A stretch of 64,000 bases of DNA. It comes from Ochotona curzoniae. Lineage: Eukaryota; Chordata; Mammalia; Lagomorpha; Ochotonidae. How positions within the stretch are numbered: position 1 is the stretch's first letter; each line of letters starts with the position of its first letter. The notes below the pieces were generated by a model. The model had not been told where the DNA came from, made no database searches, and worked only from the letters and a program-made list of their open reading frames with translations. This document shows positions 11,871-26,239 of the stretch, piece after piece. The stretch is taken from assembly GCF_017591425.1 (NCBI RefSeq), contig NW_024465777.1, forward strand, positions 186,001 to 250,000. Reading direction: 5' to 3'. The position numbers and the translations under genes were made by a program.

Positions 11871-12269
11871 AGCTTCATGTAAGATAGAAGAATCATAGCA
11901 TTATGCTAGAAAAACTCACTAAGGAAGTTTCCTGCAAGCTCTCTGAGAGAATAGAAATCAGTAAAATATATGCTACATAGAGTAATTGCTTTGATATAAC
12001 AAATAAAAAGGCTTGTTTAATTTGAAGGGGGTATTTGAAAGTTTTGATTGGTTCACCAGAGTGAGCTTACTTATTTTCTACGTGCATCTATCAAGATTCT
12101 TCAACAAATGCATGCAGCTTTGGTGCCATGCAATTTGTAGGAATGCTAGTTAGCTAGCACCTTTTATTTAGTCAGCGATTGGTTTAAAGGTGACCACTGA
12201 TTCCACACTTTGAATAAAACAAGATTGCATGGGGAGGTAGATGAGGTGGGCTTTCCATGCAACATTTCA

Positions 12270-15000
12270 AATGAACCTATTTCATAGCCACTGGAAATGC
12301 CATTCTATCACTGAAGAGGGCCATTAGGAATGCTTTTTTAGGCCATGTTTCTAAGCTGTCTTGGCAAAAATTAGCCAGAATTTTGTTAAATCTTTGATTG
12401 AGCTCTTTAACTTTACCTAATGGCTGAGGTCTCACATGGAGATGATAAGAGGTAAATTGATAAGAGCGCACAAGAGCAGTAGCCACTTGTTGAATTATCT
12501 CAGACACAAACAGAGGTCTCTTGTCTCTGAAGTAACTCTGGAAGTCCGAAGTGTGGAACTATGTCCTCCAAACGGTCTTTGGATACTGCCTGTGCCTTTT
12601 GCGGATTGAAAAAGCTAGTGATTTCACTAGGTTTCACTGACTCTTCGAAGCCTAACCAACAATGTAAACATCATAAAAGTAGAATTAAATAAATAAATAA
12701 ATATTAAGAAAAAGAGAAAGAAAAAGCTTCCAGCCATCCTTTGAAAATGTGAGTAAAGATGAGTAGATTTCTGTGATTATCTGCTGTGGGCATGTTCAGG
12801 GGGCCATGCATTTGGGGCGAACAGCACAGGAGTGTAACAAGCATGGCTCCTCAGCTAGCAGGGCTAAGAGGAGTTTCAGGCTGCGTGAATGTCTCTCTAA
12901 ATACCTCATTGAGGCCTCACCCCATTGTACGGACACGTGATCACCTTTCTAATATTTCATAGAATTTTCCTGAGGGTGTTATTGTTTTTCTTCAAATGTG
13001 TAATGATTTCTGTAATTGGTTTAATACCAGAAACTGATTTTATCAATCATGCTACTGTAAAAGGGGCTTTAGCAATTGAAAACAATGACATATAGCTAAA
13101 AGCATACAGTAGCAATAATCTAGCCCACATTGTTCCCAAACATCTTATTATGTGCCCACCTTTGTACTGGAACTTGCCCTACAGTAAGTAATGTTTTCCT
13201 TAAGAAATGACTTGGAACTATCTTGGAAACAGATCGCAATTGTGGAGGTACAAAGAGTTCATTTACAGCACAACCTCGAATGGCTGTAACACATGAAATG
13301 ACGCATTTGGCTTCTTGCCACATAAAACAGAAAGTATATGGGGCTTCTCCTAAAGAGAGACAAATGTTGTGAGGCCCCAAATGGTTTGAAACTGCTACCT
13401 TACATTGACACTTATATTTAGGGAAAGAAAACAGTTTGAAAAGAGAAGTTTTTGTGAAGGCCCTCCATTCATAGAAAGGCTGAGTGGCCCTGATCCTTTT
13501 CACTGCCCTTTAACAAAAGAACAAAAACAATTAAATCAATGCTAGGTGAAGATGATGGTAATTAGTGTATCATTGATTATAAGATTTAATAAAGAATCTA
13601 TGATATATGTCTTTATAAATTCCTTTCATTTATAAGCTTTCTTTTTAAATTTTATATTTTTGATATTTTAAATAATATCAGTTAGGTTTAGTGGAAACTG
13701 ATTTTGGATCTAAGTAAATGACCGGTTACTATGTAACCACATGTGCTGCCAACTGTGGGGTTCCTGGCTTCAGCCGGGTGACTGCAGGTTCGAATGAGTA
13801 ATGGTTTGCTGAAAATGTTTTCTTTGAAGTAAAATAATAATAATGATGCTTTTTAGAATTGCTTTTGTAACCATTCTTTTAACCATGAAGTAAAAATGAA
13901 ACAGTTGGATGTTGTGTAAAAGCTTGTGATGATTTCTGTATAAATAAAGAAGGCAGCTTTTTTGAGTTGTCTATTATGGGCATCATGCTGTAGTGATCCA
14001 TGTTTCTTCTTGTCTTCTTTCCCACCAATTCACGCATCCACCAAACTCAGCTGGAGCTGGTCTCCTGTAGGTATGTATATGAGATCTCTCTGCCAATATT
14101 CATATAAATATATTCATCTGCTTTGTACAAAAGGGTCTCTAATCATGTGCAAATGGAATGAATAGGAAAGTGCTCTTTCATGATAGCATGGGATCTATTT
14201 CTACCAAATTCTTGAGAATATATCTGCATTAAAGCTACTGTCCCAGGTGGGTAGAGTCACATATTTTCCTAAGATTTTTTCATTAGAAATCTTAGGGAGC
14301 ATAACATTATGATTGAAAGTTCGCCATGCAGTAGCATCTTCTATCTTGTTGTTGGCCACATTTATATCAGGCTCAGCATAGTAAGGACTTTTAGTTGTCT
14401 GTACAGCTTGAGATAGTAAAGCCATTTCAAGCTTCCTGTTCAGCAGTTGTTTTAGCTGCCTTATCTGCTGGTGCATCTCCTGTGCTAATACGACTTTCAC
14501 TCTTTTGCTAATCACTTCAGTGGATGGCAGCTGCTTCTAAAGGGCCCAGTGCTTCCTGAATGACAGTTGGTAAATCTTTTTTTTTTTTAAATATTCAGTA
14601 GGAGAGGTCTTTGTTATCAGTAAGACTTGTTATCTCCAAATTGCTTCATGTTCATGTAATACAAGGAAACATGTTTGTAATCTGTATAGATTTTAACTCA
14701 TTGACCTTCTGTTAGTTGAAAGAATCTTGCTAAAGCACAGAAGCTTTTTGAACTGAGGAGTTAGTTGGCAATGCCTGAGCTTCCAAAAGTGGATAATAAC
14801 CTGCCTGTCCCAATTCTTCCTTCGTGGAACTACTGCCTTCAGTAAACCACTCAACATCTGTGTTTTCTAGAGGTTTATCTCACAGGTCAGGTCTACTCTA
14901 ACATACTTATTCTGCTGCCTCTGTTTAAGAGTGAGTTAATTCTTTAGTACTGTCAGTTGGCAATGGAGCTGCTGGATGGAGGACTGACATATTTTAACAG
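12270..15000 (-). pseudogene. Decayed class I (gammaretrovirus-like) pol remnant
   Basis: On the minus strand, about 14,870-14,620 translates (with stops) to a pattern like a gammaretroviral RNase H (a GYYPL..AQALPTNSS.QKA stretch followed by YTD-like remains). The segment 12,507-12,277 resembles the C-terminal catalytic part of integrase (RPQ..GKV..LN followed by a W...MAL...R pattern). The sequence between (13,120-14,515) has open stretches I cannot place. All frames are broken. This is an ancient provirus fragment; no LTR was identified. Confidence 0.45.
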
Positions 15001-15689
15001 ATATTTCAGATGTGTCTATCAAAAGCGGCTACATTTTGGAGCTGGTATCCTATTATCCATTGATGTCCTTTAATTTCTAAAATGCCTTGTACCTAGTGTT
15101 GAGTTTGAAGCTCAAGAACTGGCATAAAATCAGCTTTGTGACGTCTAAGAATAGTGATGTACCTGAAACAGCCCTTAAGCGTACAAGCCACCCTGTGGTC
15201 ACTGAAACTAAGTGCTTAGAAGACCAGACCACCGGTCTCAGAGTGGACCCAAGTTTTGTGTTAGTATGCCTAGAGCAATCGTCTGCTTCTCTGCTAGACT
15301 AAATGTCTTTGGGAAGATTCCTAGTGCTAGAGTTCTGTTAATAGTTCTCCCATTCTTAGGAAGGCTTCCCAATGCTCTCTTGTCCAACATTGTGGGGCCA
15401 TATCAGATCTTGTAAAACCCTCATTTGACAGCCCAGACAATGCAAGGATAGGTCTTCTGAAACATGTCTGGGATGTGTCTGTAACCTGACATTTGCCAAC
15501 ACATTTGGTTTTTGGAAAGTTGAAAGGAGAGTGAGCAAGCCTATTGCAAGACATTATCTCATTCCAAATCTTCCTTTCCTTTAAAGCTCAGACAGTAAGC
15601 TGATTGCCCTAAATTGATTTCTGTACATGTAATTGTACAGAACTGTTTCAATTCAACAGTTCTTCCAAGAGCCCTGAGAGCTATAAGGC

Positions 15690-15802
15690 TCAGAGAGAGA
15701 GGGAGAAAGAGAGAGAAAGGGAGAGAGAGAAAAAGAGGGAGGGAGACAGGGAGAGAGAGAGAGGGAGAGTAAGAGAGAAAGAGAGAGAGAGAGAAAGAGA
15801 GA
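15690..15802. repeat. (GA)n-rich simple repeat
   Basis: An imperfect run of GA/GAAA units of about 110 bases. Confidence 0.95.
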
Positions 15803-15929
15803 TATGACACTCCTACAACCATGTAGAAAATTTATTCTGAAGCCTCCTGGCTGCCTCACAAACACAAAGTGGAGGAGGTGAGGTTGAGTTTTATTACATG
15901 TTGCTGATTTTTATTTAGAGAAGGATACT

Positions 15930-16400
15930 AAGGATAGGCATGTGTACCATGCACAAAGTGATCCTGTGTATTTAATACATAAGAAACAAAACACGCACAA
16001 ATGTGGGCATAGATTAATAGTGATGAGAGATTAGAGTGGGAATGGGAAGTAGAGAGGCAGCAGCTCAGCTCTTGCTGTAGTTTTGGTCTCTGATGAAGGA
16101 GGGATGAGCACCTCACAGCCTCTGCTTCAGGAAGTACCATTGTCCTATAAAAATGTTATGATAGCTCCATAAATTTCCATGTGGAGATTACTATACACAT
16201 GTACCTGGTAACTTTCCCCAGGTGCCGATGAAAGCAAGAATTATGGGAAACAGAATCCTCTGATAATTGGAAAATGGTATATTGCAAATGCAGTCCACTT
16301 TAAGCAAGGAAGGACAAGCAGGTCAGAATTACATGGGGAGGAGGTTTGTGGCTTGTGACTTCCCTCTCAGAGAGCTGCCTTATCTCATATCAGTGGGTAA
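15930..16400. repeat. Diverged duplicate of the segment at 10,160-10,590
   Basis: Pairs with 10,160-10,590 by ordered shared blocks (TGATAATTGGAAAA, AGAATTACATGG, TATCTCATATCAG). The class I pol remnant and two SINEs lie between the copies. Confidence 0.6.
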
Positions 16401-18479
16401 TAATTGTGTGTGGTGTTTTTATTCCATGGGAATTGGCATATGTGACAAATTAGGATTTCTCTTGTTTTGTTTGAAACCTGATTTCCCAGGAGTACGGCAC
16501 TCTCCAAGGACAGATTCCATGGGAAGGGAAGATGAAGAGTCAGGTGTGGCCAAGGCGGGAGTACACGGCATTGACATATACCATGTGCCATCCCTGAACC
16601 TGTGAGTCAGGATCCGTGCTTCTTATGCCCCACTTGGTTCATCCATCAGTTCTAAGCTTTGTCTTTCTAGAACTCCCCCCTCCTCTCAGTTCCTCATTCT
16701 CCTCCACTGCCTCCGCCTGGACACCTGACCGGTCTCTGCAGCTTCCCCATGGGGTTCTTATTCCTCTTCAGTCTTCTCCACTCAGCAGCTACCGATCTGT
16801 TGTGCGAATCCAAGTTGAATTCTGCTGTTCCCTTGTTCAAAACTCTTCTGAAGCTCCCTGTGGGCCTGGAGAATCTGCTCTGCATGGTTCACTACAACAT
16901 CTGTGCCCTCACCTCTTATAGAATTTCCACTCCTAGACATTCCCTTCCTGTGTTGTTGTTGTGCAGGAACAGGTGGGATTTCCATTCACCTGGAACAGCA
17001 GGTGTGTGTTGGAGGCAGAGGGTATAGGGGGTTGGAGGGTAGGAGGACAACAAGGGCAGGTCTCAGCCTCTACCTCCTCTCTGGATCCCACCTGTCAGTC
17101 CTTGGCTGGCCCAGCTTCACCAGGCACTGGAACCTGTATACTGGCTGCTGACATGTGTCTACTCTGTCCCTCAGTGTCTTCTCTGTCTTGTGATCCTTAT
17201 GTCTTTAGCATTTTACACATCTGGGGACCAGGTAGCTAGATTCCCATTAATTCTCTTTCAAAGACTTGATTCTGCTGTTTTCTGACATGATCCTAAAAGA
17301 AGCTTAGAGGCTGTGCAGGATGGAACTAGGGAAGAGCAGGGCACTGAGGCCTGAGCCTCGGGCCAACCAGCCTATTAAATGGAAGTCGAGTCTTACAAGA
17401 TTAAAAATGCCATAATGTGTGGCTTAGTCTGGGCTTCCCATGGTTGCGTGAAATAACTGAAAATAACTGTAGAATTCATTATGGTGAAGATGTATAGCGA
17501 CCCAAAATAACTTTTTTTTTTTCCTTTTCTTTCCCTGTGCATAGGATTATTCCGAATGAAATCCACCTCTCCTTGCCTCCCTAGTATCCACCGTAGTATC
17601 CAAGTAAGTGTAAGAGCATGGGAAGTGGATGTAGACCCCAGGCTGGGTGTTCAGTGATTAAACCTGCCCCTCCTCCTCCCAGCCCGTGAGGGGCTGGAGC
17701 CCTGCTGAGCTTAGTTCTTTTTCTGGTCTCTCCTAGTCATGTAGGGAGTTTCATTCCCCCTACACTCTCTCTGTGCCCTCATTTCCCTTTTCTATAGAGA
17801 CAACTGTCACCTTGTATGAGGGCCACTTTAACGACCTCAGCTTGGCTCATGACATCAGCATTGACACAGTTCGTGAAGTCAGGGTCTGAGATGGTAGAAC
17901 TCTAGCACAGGAATTACTGGAGGACACAATGCCAGGCATCAGATGTGCCATGTGGGTATGGGCGCCCTCCTAGGGGTGGAGTGGCCAGAGATAAAAAGAG
18001 GAGGCAGTTTCAGAACAGAGACAGAGGCCGCTATTGGCCTGGAACAGAAGGAGAACAAACTCTCTTACTGTAGGTACTGTGATTGATCTCTGTGAATTTC
18101 CACAAAACCTGTGTCATTAGCAGGGCCTGGAAGAGAACGGATGGTAATAACAGGACACCGGGAGAGGGAGTTGAGGAACATTTTATAAAAGTGGGGACAC
18201 AGCTGGAGAAACTCACATGGGATGGTGATCTTCAAGTAAAATGTCATCAGAGAGCTAAGTTCACCTTTAGACCTGCCAGGGCCTAGAGAAAGCAGTTGCT
18301 AAGCCTGAGAACAGGCTGGTGGGCAGCAGGGAGGGGCTATGAGGAAGAAGGCACGCAGTGCACACCTGGACGCTGCATGGAGGAAACAGAAGGACTAGGG
18401 GCTCAAATGCACTCTCACACTGTCCTGTTTCTAACTGGCACCTCCTTTTCAGAATGAAACCCCTTAATGCTAATGTTCT
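16401..18479. other. Intergenic, no recognised gene
   Basis: Single-copy-looking sequence upstream of copy B. I see no exon with the elastase pattern and no convincing known repeat. Short open stretches lack domains. Confidence 0.45.
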
Positions 18480-19440
18480 TAAAGCCAAAAAGGCCCCAGA
18501 GCAGTGATTGGAGGCAGAGAAGGACGGCAGGTGGATATGCAAGGCATTATTGCTGCTGTGTCCGTCTGAGCCTTGAGCTCTGAAGGGTGAGGCCCTCGTC
18601 TGTCTTCTTGGGGACCTTGGGGACAACGAATGAGCTGGGGGTCAGATAGGTGCTCAGTAAGCACTCATGGACTGTGTTTGTCAGCAGGGTCACAGAACAG
18701 GGCATGGAAAGAGAGCCTCCCACCACCATCCCCCATAACCCCCTCAGTGAACTGGAGGGATGCACCCACACAGTCTAGCACAGCCTCAGAAAGGCATTGT
18801 CAGGCTGTGGGGAAATACTGTGCCTGTTCCCTCCTCTCAGCACATTTTCTGAGAACCTATTTAGGTCCCAGCTGATGTGGTGTCTTCCTCATGGCAAGAG
18901 TCACCTGCATGTGTCCCAGCTGTGTGTGCCTTCTGGGACCACTTCCTGCACACACAGGGCACATGCCTGATCTTGAATTTTCTTCTCCTCCCTGAGGCCG
19001 TGCTGCAATACCTGAGGGGGAATGGAGCTGCTAGTAGGAGAGCTATAGACCATGGGCTTCTGTGTCCTGGCCTGGAGATCATTAGGTGTGATTCTCAATG
19101 AATGCTGATATGTATAATGAATGCTCTGAGAGATGCTTCAGGCAAGAACTACTTGACCTGTGTTGAACTTGTATTTCCCACTTGCATGAAACCTTTGATT
19201 TTTTATTGGCATTTCCAGGTTTCTGTTCTGAGAACTGAGGCCCCAGCAGTGCACCAAATGAATAAAGCTTGGTGGGCTCCCTTCCAGTGGGGTCATTGGT
19301 CATAGTCTGTCCTGGAAAACACTGCTGACCAGGGATCAAGCCCTACCAGTGCTGCTACTGAGCTTTCCAGGGACACACAGGGAGCTCCAGAGTGCTCTGT
19401 GTGGATGCCAAGGCCAACTGAACACACTGGGAGGGAGAAA
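18480..19440 (+). repeat. Segment upstream of copy B with inverted copy at 28,930-29,900
   Basis: Read in reverse complement, 28,930-29,900 matches this segment in order: GCTCAGTAAGCACTCATGG / TTGTCAGCAGG, CACAGCCTCAGAAAGGCATTGTCAGGCTGTGGG, GGGCTCCCTTCCAGTGGGGTCATTGGTC and GTGTGGATGCCAAGGCCAACTG are recognisably paired (each given here in part). No open gene is seen. Confidence 0.7.
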
Positions 19441-19759
19441 AGGATATTTAGGGAGTTCTTCACCTTCACTTAATTTACTCGTTGTCTCTGAATAAATGTT
19501 ATTGTTCACCTGCTCTGTCGCTGGCTCCTTTCTAGAACCTGAGAATTTGAAGATGGGTGAGAGAAAGTTTGGGGCTCCTAGGTTACTTCTGTTCTTGTAG
19601 AATTCTCTCCCTCTAAAGAGGAGACACCTGTTTCCCACAACTCCCATTCGAGCTCAGCATTTGCTCTCCTACCAAAACCAGCCACTAATACCGCTCCTTG
19701 ACTGCACTTTAAACCACTGTGCCACATATGGTCCTAAAGAAATGATTTTAAAACATTTT

Positions 19760-19990
19760 CATTTCATTTTATTTGAAAGCCCTGAGAAATCTATTGGAAA
19801 TCTGAGACTCAGAGAAGTGAATCTGTGTGCCCGAGGTCTCAGACCTGGGAGGTGGTTCAGGTAGGATGTGAATCCAGGGCTGAGGGGATCCAGCACTTGT
19901 GTTCTCACCTGAAGAGGGTGACGTGCTCTGATGCCAACTTTCCATTTTGTCTCCTGGTTATCAGCTGGCCACTCAGTACCACCTATGAGG
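19760..19990. repeat. MIR-like repeat upstream of copy B
   Basis: The order 'GAGACTCAGAGAAGTGAA', 'CCCGAGGTCTCAGA', 'GGATGTGAATCCAGG' follows the MIR core. Counterparts, on the opposite strand, lie upstream of C (40,155-40,290) and D (58,365-58,490). Confidence 0.65.
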
Positions 19991-20071
19991 CACATGGTGT
20001 AAGTACCCTGGTTTAATCCATTGGCTGTCAGTCCTCAATGTGCAATGGGTGGGGACCGTGGCCTTGGAATC

Positions 20072-20097
20072 TGGGAGATTTGATGTTCCATCATCTG
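20072..20097 (+). promoter_or_regulatory. PTF1-like bipartite site, copy B promoter
   Basis: TGGGA at 20,072-20,076 and the E-box CATCTG at 20,092-20,097, with centres about 20 bases apart (two helical turns). Acinar-pancreas genes are known to be driven by PTF1 through an E-box plus a TGGGA-type box at one or two turns. The same arrangement is seen in copies C and D, where the E-box is CACCTG. Confidence 0.55.
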
Positions 20098-20142
20098 TTT
20101 TGGGTTGGACTTCAACCCGGCCCCCTCCACCTGTCTGTGCCC

Positions 20143-20149
20143 TATATTA
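20143..20149 (+). promoter_or_regulatory. TATA-like box TATATTA, copy B
   Basis: TATATTA lies 46 bases before the start codon, as in copy C. Confidence 0.65.
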
Positions 20150-20689
20150 GAGGGCAGGTTCCGTTTCTTGTTCCTTTTTTTCTCCAGATCTACAATGATC
20201 CAGCTGCTCAACAACCTCCTCTTTGTGGCCTTTGCTGGTAAGCCCCCAGCCTGAGTCTGTGTTTGCTGTGCTGTCCTGGGCCAGGGGCCCTGAAATCTCC
20301 CCAGCCTGGGTCCAATGATCCCAACACCTGCTTCTGCAGAAGGGGTCGCAGCGTGTACCTGGTGCACAACAGAGAGGGCTTTCATCTTGTAGTTGAAGTT
20401 GGAAGAGGATGGGGAACAGGGGATGGACCAGCTTAGGAGAAGGACTGGGAGTAGTACCAAGGACTGTGGAGGGAACCCTTGGTGAACAAAGCCAAGTGGT
20501 TGAGTCTGGCTCTGTGCTTAGACTGTGTGGGATGGAATTTCCACTCATCTGCTGAATGCTGAATGTTGGACACTCACACTGTCTCCACCTGTCATCACTG
20601 CCTGTGGTTCAGCCTTGTTCTTGTCTCTCTGCTGCATTACAAGCAGCCTCCCTTGAATGGTAACTGTGGTAACAGATACCATTTACTTA

Positions 20690-20885
20690 ATGTTTAGCAT
20701 TACTCTACAGGATATTGAGGGATGTTTATCTTATGATCTCGTGGAATTAATTCTTACACTGCTGCACAATGTTTATTATTGCCCACAGTTTACAGACAGG
20801 CACACTGAGTCACAGAGATATAAAGTAGCTCATCTCAACAAGGGACTGTGCTGTGCTTTGAATCCAGCTTTATGTCAAAGCTGCT
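20690..20885. repeat. MIR-like repeat in intron 1 of copy B
   Basis: The order 'TTATTATTGCCCACAGTTTACAGACAGGCACACTGAGTCACAGAG' (in parts) then 'CTTTGAATCCAG' follows a reversed MIR core. Equivalent sequence lies in intron 1 of C (about 39,165-39,345) and D (about 57,370-57,555). Confidence 0.6.
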
Positions 20886-23800
20886 ACTCTCAGCATTTTA
20901 CAGATGTATATTATTTCAAATTAGGAGAGAGTGTGTTCTTTTGGTGGGTTCACTCACCAAATGGCTGACTGAAGCCAGGACAGTGGGTGACTGGGGCTCA
21001 AGTACTTGGGCCATCACTGCCTCCCTCTAGGGTGTACATCAGCAGGGAGATGGAATTGAAAATGCAACCAAAAAAGAGACACTTGATGTGGGCTATGGGT
21101 CTTTAATCAGGTGTCATAAACACAGCAGCAAGTATCAACCCAAACTCTGCACTCTGTGACAGCAGCCATCACTGTTGAGGGCTTCTTGTCTGTAGACACT
21201 GTGTTCAATGTCAAATTCCTGCCACTCATGTACTAAGGCTGCATTTTAATCTTAATCCTCTGATTCCCAGGACTCTGTAGACCCATACTCTCCTCCTAGT
21301 GTTCACTATTCATAGGTAGGTGCTCAGAGTCAGAGAGGTAAAAGAGTTTACTGGCTCTCACAACTCATTTATGGTACCCGAGAACTGGAATTCTGCTCAC
21401 CTGTTCCATTCTGGTGTATGTGGTTGATTGACAATTCTCCACTCCTCTGCTCTCTAGTCTCAGGTTCACACCCACTGATCCACAGCCCTTCAGGAAACTT
21501 TTATAGCCACTCAAGCCGTGTGGCCAATGGTGAGCCTGTAGATCCTCCCCACAGCAAGCCCTGGCAGGTGAGAGCAACACCAGCTTTACTGACACCCACC
21601 ATGGGCGCTGGACATCAACTTCAGATTCCAAGGCCTCCAGTTCTGACCCCATGGCTCCCTCTGCAGTTCACATTTCAGCTTCCCAGGTTTAGAATCTTGG
21701 AACAACTACATTCACATGGAAGAATTACTTGTTTCATCTGCAATTCTCAATGGGTTGTTCAAATTAAAAAAGAGAACCTGGAGTCTGAAGAAGGCTTGAG
21801 TTTGATGCGGTGATAGAGGAATTCAGGCACTGTATAGGGAGGCAGAGATGTGGACTCAGTTCCATTTCCATGAGTCCCACAGCAGGGCTCTGAGGTCTGC
21901 AGCAAAGAGAGTGGAGAGTTGGATCAGGGCAGTAGAGGGCAGCATGAAGGGCGAGGTTGCTGTGCTGTGGAGCACAATACCCATTAGCCACATAGAGATA
22001 CTTTACGTGAATTAAAAAACTCCAGTCATGTCCAACATTCAGATCCTCTGTACCAGCCACATTTCAAATGTCCTAGAACCACATGTAGCCCATGGTTCTC
22101 ACCTTGGACAGCAGAGACATAAATTTGCATAATCCAGAATGTTATCTAGGGCAGTCAGCCAGCATGTTTTGAGAAGGATGAGAGTGAGCAATGTAACCTG
22201 TCAGCCACATGGCTTCTCCAGCAATGACTTAATCCTGCCATTGTAGCAGGAGAGCAGCCAGAGCACATCCATGGATCACATTTTGCTAAACTTGGTCTCC
22301 AGGGAGATTTTGAGAATCCGAATGAGTAGGAAATGAGAAGGAAGGCAAAGGAGTCAGGGTGAGCTGTGCTTCAGAAGCTCGAAGAAACCTGGAAGAGCTG
22401 AGGTGCAGGAAAATGTGGGACTGAGAGAGCAGAGGATTTTGCAGGCTATCATTCAGAGAGAAGGTTTGGGAATGCCCTGGAGGACAGAAAATGTGGGCAT
22501 TCAGGGAGATTACAGGGGCTGGGGTGGGAGACTGAGAATCAAACTGAGATGAGTTTGGATAAATGTGAGGGCTACCATGTGCAGGTGTCATTGTAGCACA
22601 CCGCATGTCTCAGCAGGACTTTGGTGTTCTGTGAATGGCGGCTTCTCAAGTTGTTCTGTGCACAGTCTGTGCAGAAATGCTCACTATGGGTCTAGAATAT
22701 TCTTACACCATTTTTTTTTTTGCCCCTGGGTCACCAGCTCACCTTCTTGGTTGAATGGAATGGGGGTTTGTACTTCATCTGTGGAGGGACTCTTATCGAC
22801 TGTGACTGGGTTATGACTGCTGCACACTGTGTTGTGTGAATTCTACTGTCCCAGTCCCTGCTTTGATTTTTTTCCTTGTGAACCAAGGCAGCCTAGATCA
22901 ACAGATGAATATGACAAATTGGCTGACAGGCCAAGACTGACTTCCCTTTCTCTGGCAGGAACAATGGGCCATACTGGGTGCTGCTGTGCTGCTGGGCAGG
23001 CACAACCTGAGTTTACCAGAGCCGCTGGACCAGGTTATTCCTGTAGAGAAATTCATCAGACGCCCAGAATATAATGACAGTAATGTGGCCAAATGGTGAG
23101 TGAGCTCTCAGCCTGGGACCAGGCTCCTGTATTGTTTCTTCCATGTCCCATAGCTCATCTAGGAGACTATCAGATGCTGTGGGGAGGGTGAGCTGTCAGA
23201 GCCCAGCTTCCACACACTGGACAGAGCCTTAAAGAACAAGAGCACAAACCTCTCCCCCTGCACAGGGGACAGCAGGCCCAGGGAGAGGCAGAAAGTCCCC
23301 CAGGGCTGCTGGGCTCAGTGTCTCTGAACCCAGGATTGGCAGGTCACTTCCCCGAGTCCAAGATGTCCTGTGCTCAGCAGAGGTTCCTCCAGCACAGCCT
23401 GGGTTCCTGACTGTGTGTGCAGAGGAGGTGTCCTGAACTGAGAGTCAGGCTGTGGGTGTCCCTCCCTGAGTGTCCTGGGCAGTGAGTGCCCTGCTTTGGG
23501 CTTCAGGTTTCCACTTGTCCCAGGTGATTGTACAGCAGGGCTGGGTGGTGGCAGTGATGGGCAGTTAAGTCCTGATCATTCCTCACCTGTGTGCCCCTGT
23601 GTGTCTGGAAGCTCAGCTTTTTGTGATGAGAGAATCACAGGAATGGGTCAGACCCATGCACGTCCGGTACAGGAGTGTGGGAACATTGTTACGGAGATCC
23701 TGTCCCATATTTATAGGGCTGCTTGAAGGTAGGCAAACAAATGTAACCACAGGAAGGATCTCAAGTGACAGCAGGCAGAGTAGTGGTTCCTAACTTACAG

Positions 23801-23904
23801 AGTGAGGCAGCAGGCCCTGGGAAACTGAGAAATATCATAGTTTGTGCAGATTGCAGCCTCAGAAAGACAAGGAGAAGCTACTAAAATATGTGTGACTTCA
23901 TGAA

Positions 23905-24335
<431 letters not shown>

Positions 24336-26239
24336 ACAGCCCTCCAGGTTGTTCTGATGCAGCTGGAGTGCGAGCACTGTTTGTGGAAATCAGGGCTTTT
24401 ATGAGACCCAGGGTTATTAGGGGGCTGAAGAGGCCAGGGAACTCTAAAGTATGTTCTGCCTTAAGAGTGGATTTAGGGACCAAGGAGCATTAGAGGGCCC
24501 CAAGAGGTGATCATCTGGAGCCAAGGCCTAGCCTAGATCTATTTCAGTCAGAAGAATGTATTGAATTTGATTCTTTCCTTCCTACAGCTATGACATCGCC
24601 CACCTTAAGCTGTCATACAGAGCTAAGCTGACACCTGAAGTCAAGCCTGCCTTATTGGTTACATCCTGCCCCATGGAATGAAATGCTACATCACTGGCTG
24701 GGGCACCACCTCCAGTACATTCTGGCCAGGGAGAGTGGCAATAAGACAGGACCTGGGGGCCAAGGCCAATGATACAGTGGTGCACAAAGCATGCAGGATG
24801 GTGGGGTTGGGGAATGGGGAGGAGAGTCCCCATTGGATCTGAGGAACTGTGGACCTCGAAATCCACATCTTTATCCCTAGTCTCCCACTCATTTCTCTCT
24901 ATTCCTAAAGCTGGTGGACCAGTCTCAGATGTTCTGCTGGAGGGACTGCTACCTGTGGTGGACTATGAACAGTGCTCCCATTGGGACTGGTGGAGCTCCA
25001 CTGTGAAGCATTGCCACATTTGTGCCAGTGGATACGAAGTCTCTGGCTGTATTGTGAGTTGTTGTTTATTGGTCACTGGGAAAATCATCCTTATTCCTGA
25101 TGTCCCTCTAAATCTCTATGAATGTAGAAGAAGTGTTTTGTCCACTACCTCCAAGGAGTCTCCAACTGTAGGTAGGACGCGGAAGAAGTCAGCACAGCCC
25201 ACACACCCTGAATCCTGGCCCAGATCACAGGTTCCCCTCTGCTGGGACCATCACTGTCCCTCCTCCTGCTCAGGCTTCCCCAGCAGCACAGCAGGGACAC
25301 TCACACCACCACCTTGAGTCACCCACTCTGGGCTCTGCAGGGATCCTCAACCACTGTGCTGTGGGAGCTGAGTCCTCCTAGGCAGCAGGGAAGGTGCTGC
25401 CAGCAGGGGGCGCTGACGTCTCTCGGGGCTCCCTCTGTGCCAGGGGCTGTGCTGAGGTCCTGTGTGGGTCCCTTCCTGCTCAGCAGCTGTGGTAGCACAG
25501 ACCCTGGTCCTGGCCAGCTGAGGCCCTGAGGCTGGGAGATGTGCAGCAGTGTGGGTGTGTCTGCAACCCCCAGGTCAGGGAGAATTCCTTCCAGCTGAGA
25601 CTCAGCTCAGTCCCCACTTCTCTGACCATCAAGGGTGACTCTGGAGGACCCCCTCAACTGTCCCGAAGAGAATGCTGAGTGGGAGGTCCACGGTGTGACC
25701 AGTTTTGTTTCTGCCCGTGGATGCAACACTGAGAAGAAGCTCACGGTGTTTACATGTGTGTCAGCCTACATTGACTGCATTAAAGAGGTGAAGACTGAGC
25801 AGATGGGAGGACTCCTGGTTGTGGGCTCTCCTGACATGGAGGAAAGTCAGATCCTGGTGAGGGGCTGCAGGAATCCTAGAAGGGCAGTGGGGGAGGGGCC
25901 TTGTGGACACTCTGGAGGGGCCCAGGGATGTATTCTGCTTTGTGTGGCTACAGGACTTCACAGGTTTTGCTGGCAGTTTTGCACTTTCTTATTCAGTGAA
26001 GGCTTCTCAGTGTGTCCTTGGCCAGTTCCTTCCTTGTCATAGGGGACAGAGGGACACGTGGCTTCCTGGTGGGGGAGATGTGAAATGCCCAACAGTCATG
26101 ACAGTTTTAGAGAGAGCTGATGGTTGAAGTTGAGTGGTGGTATCATTTGGAGATGCTTTGGCCATGGTATCAGCTGTGACCACCAGTTAGGGATCACTTA
26201 GATATGCACTGGGGCCCGTGATGGGAGCCTTAGCTAATG

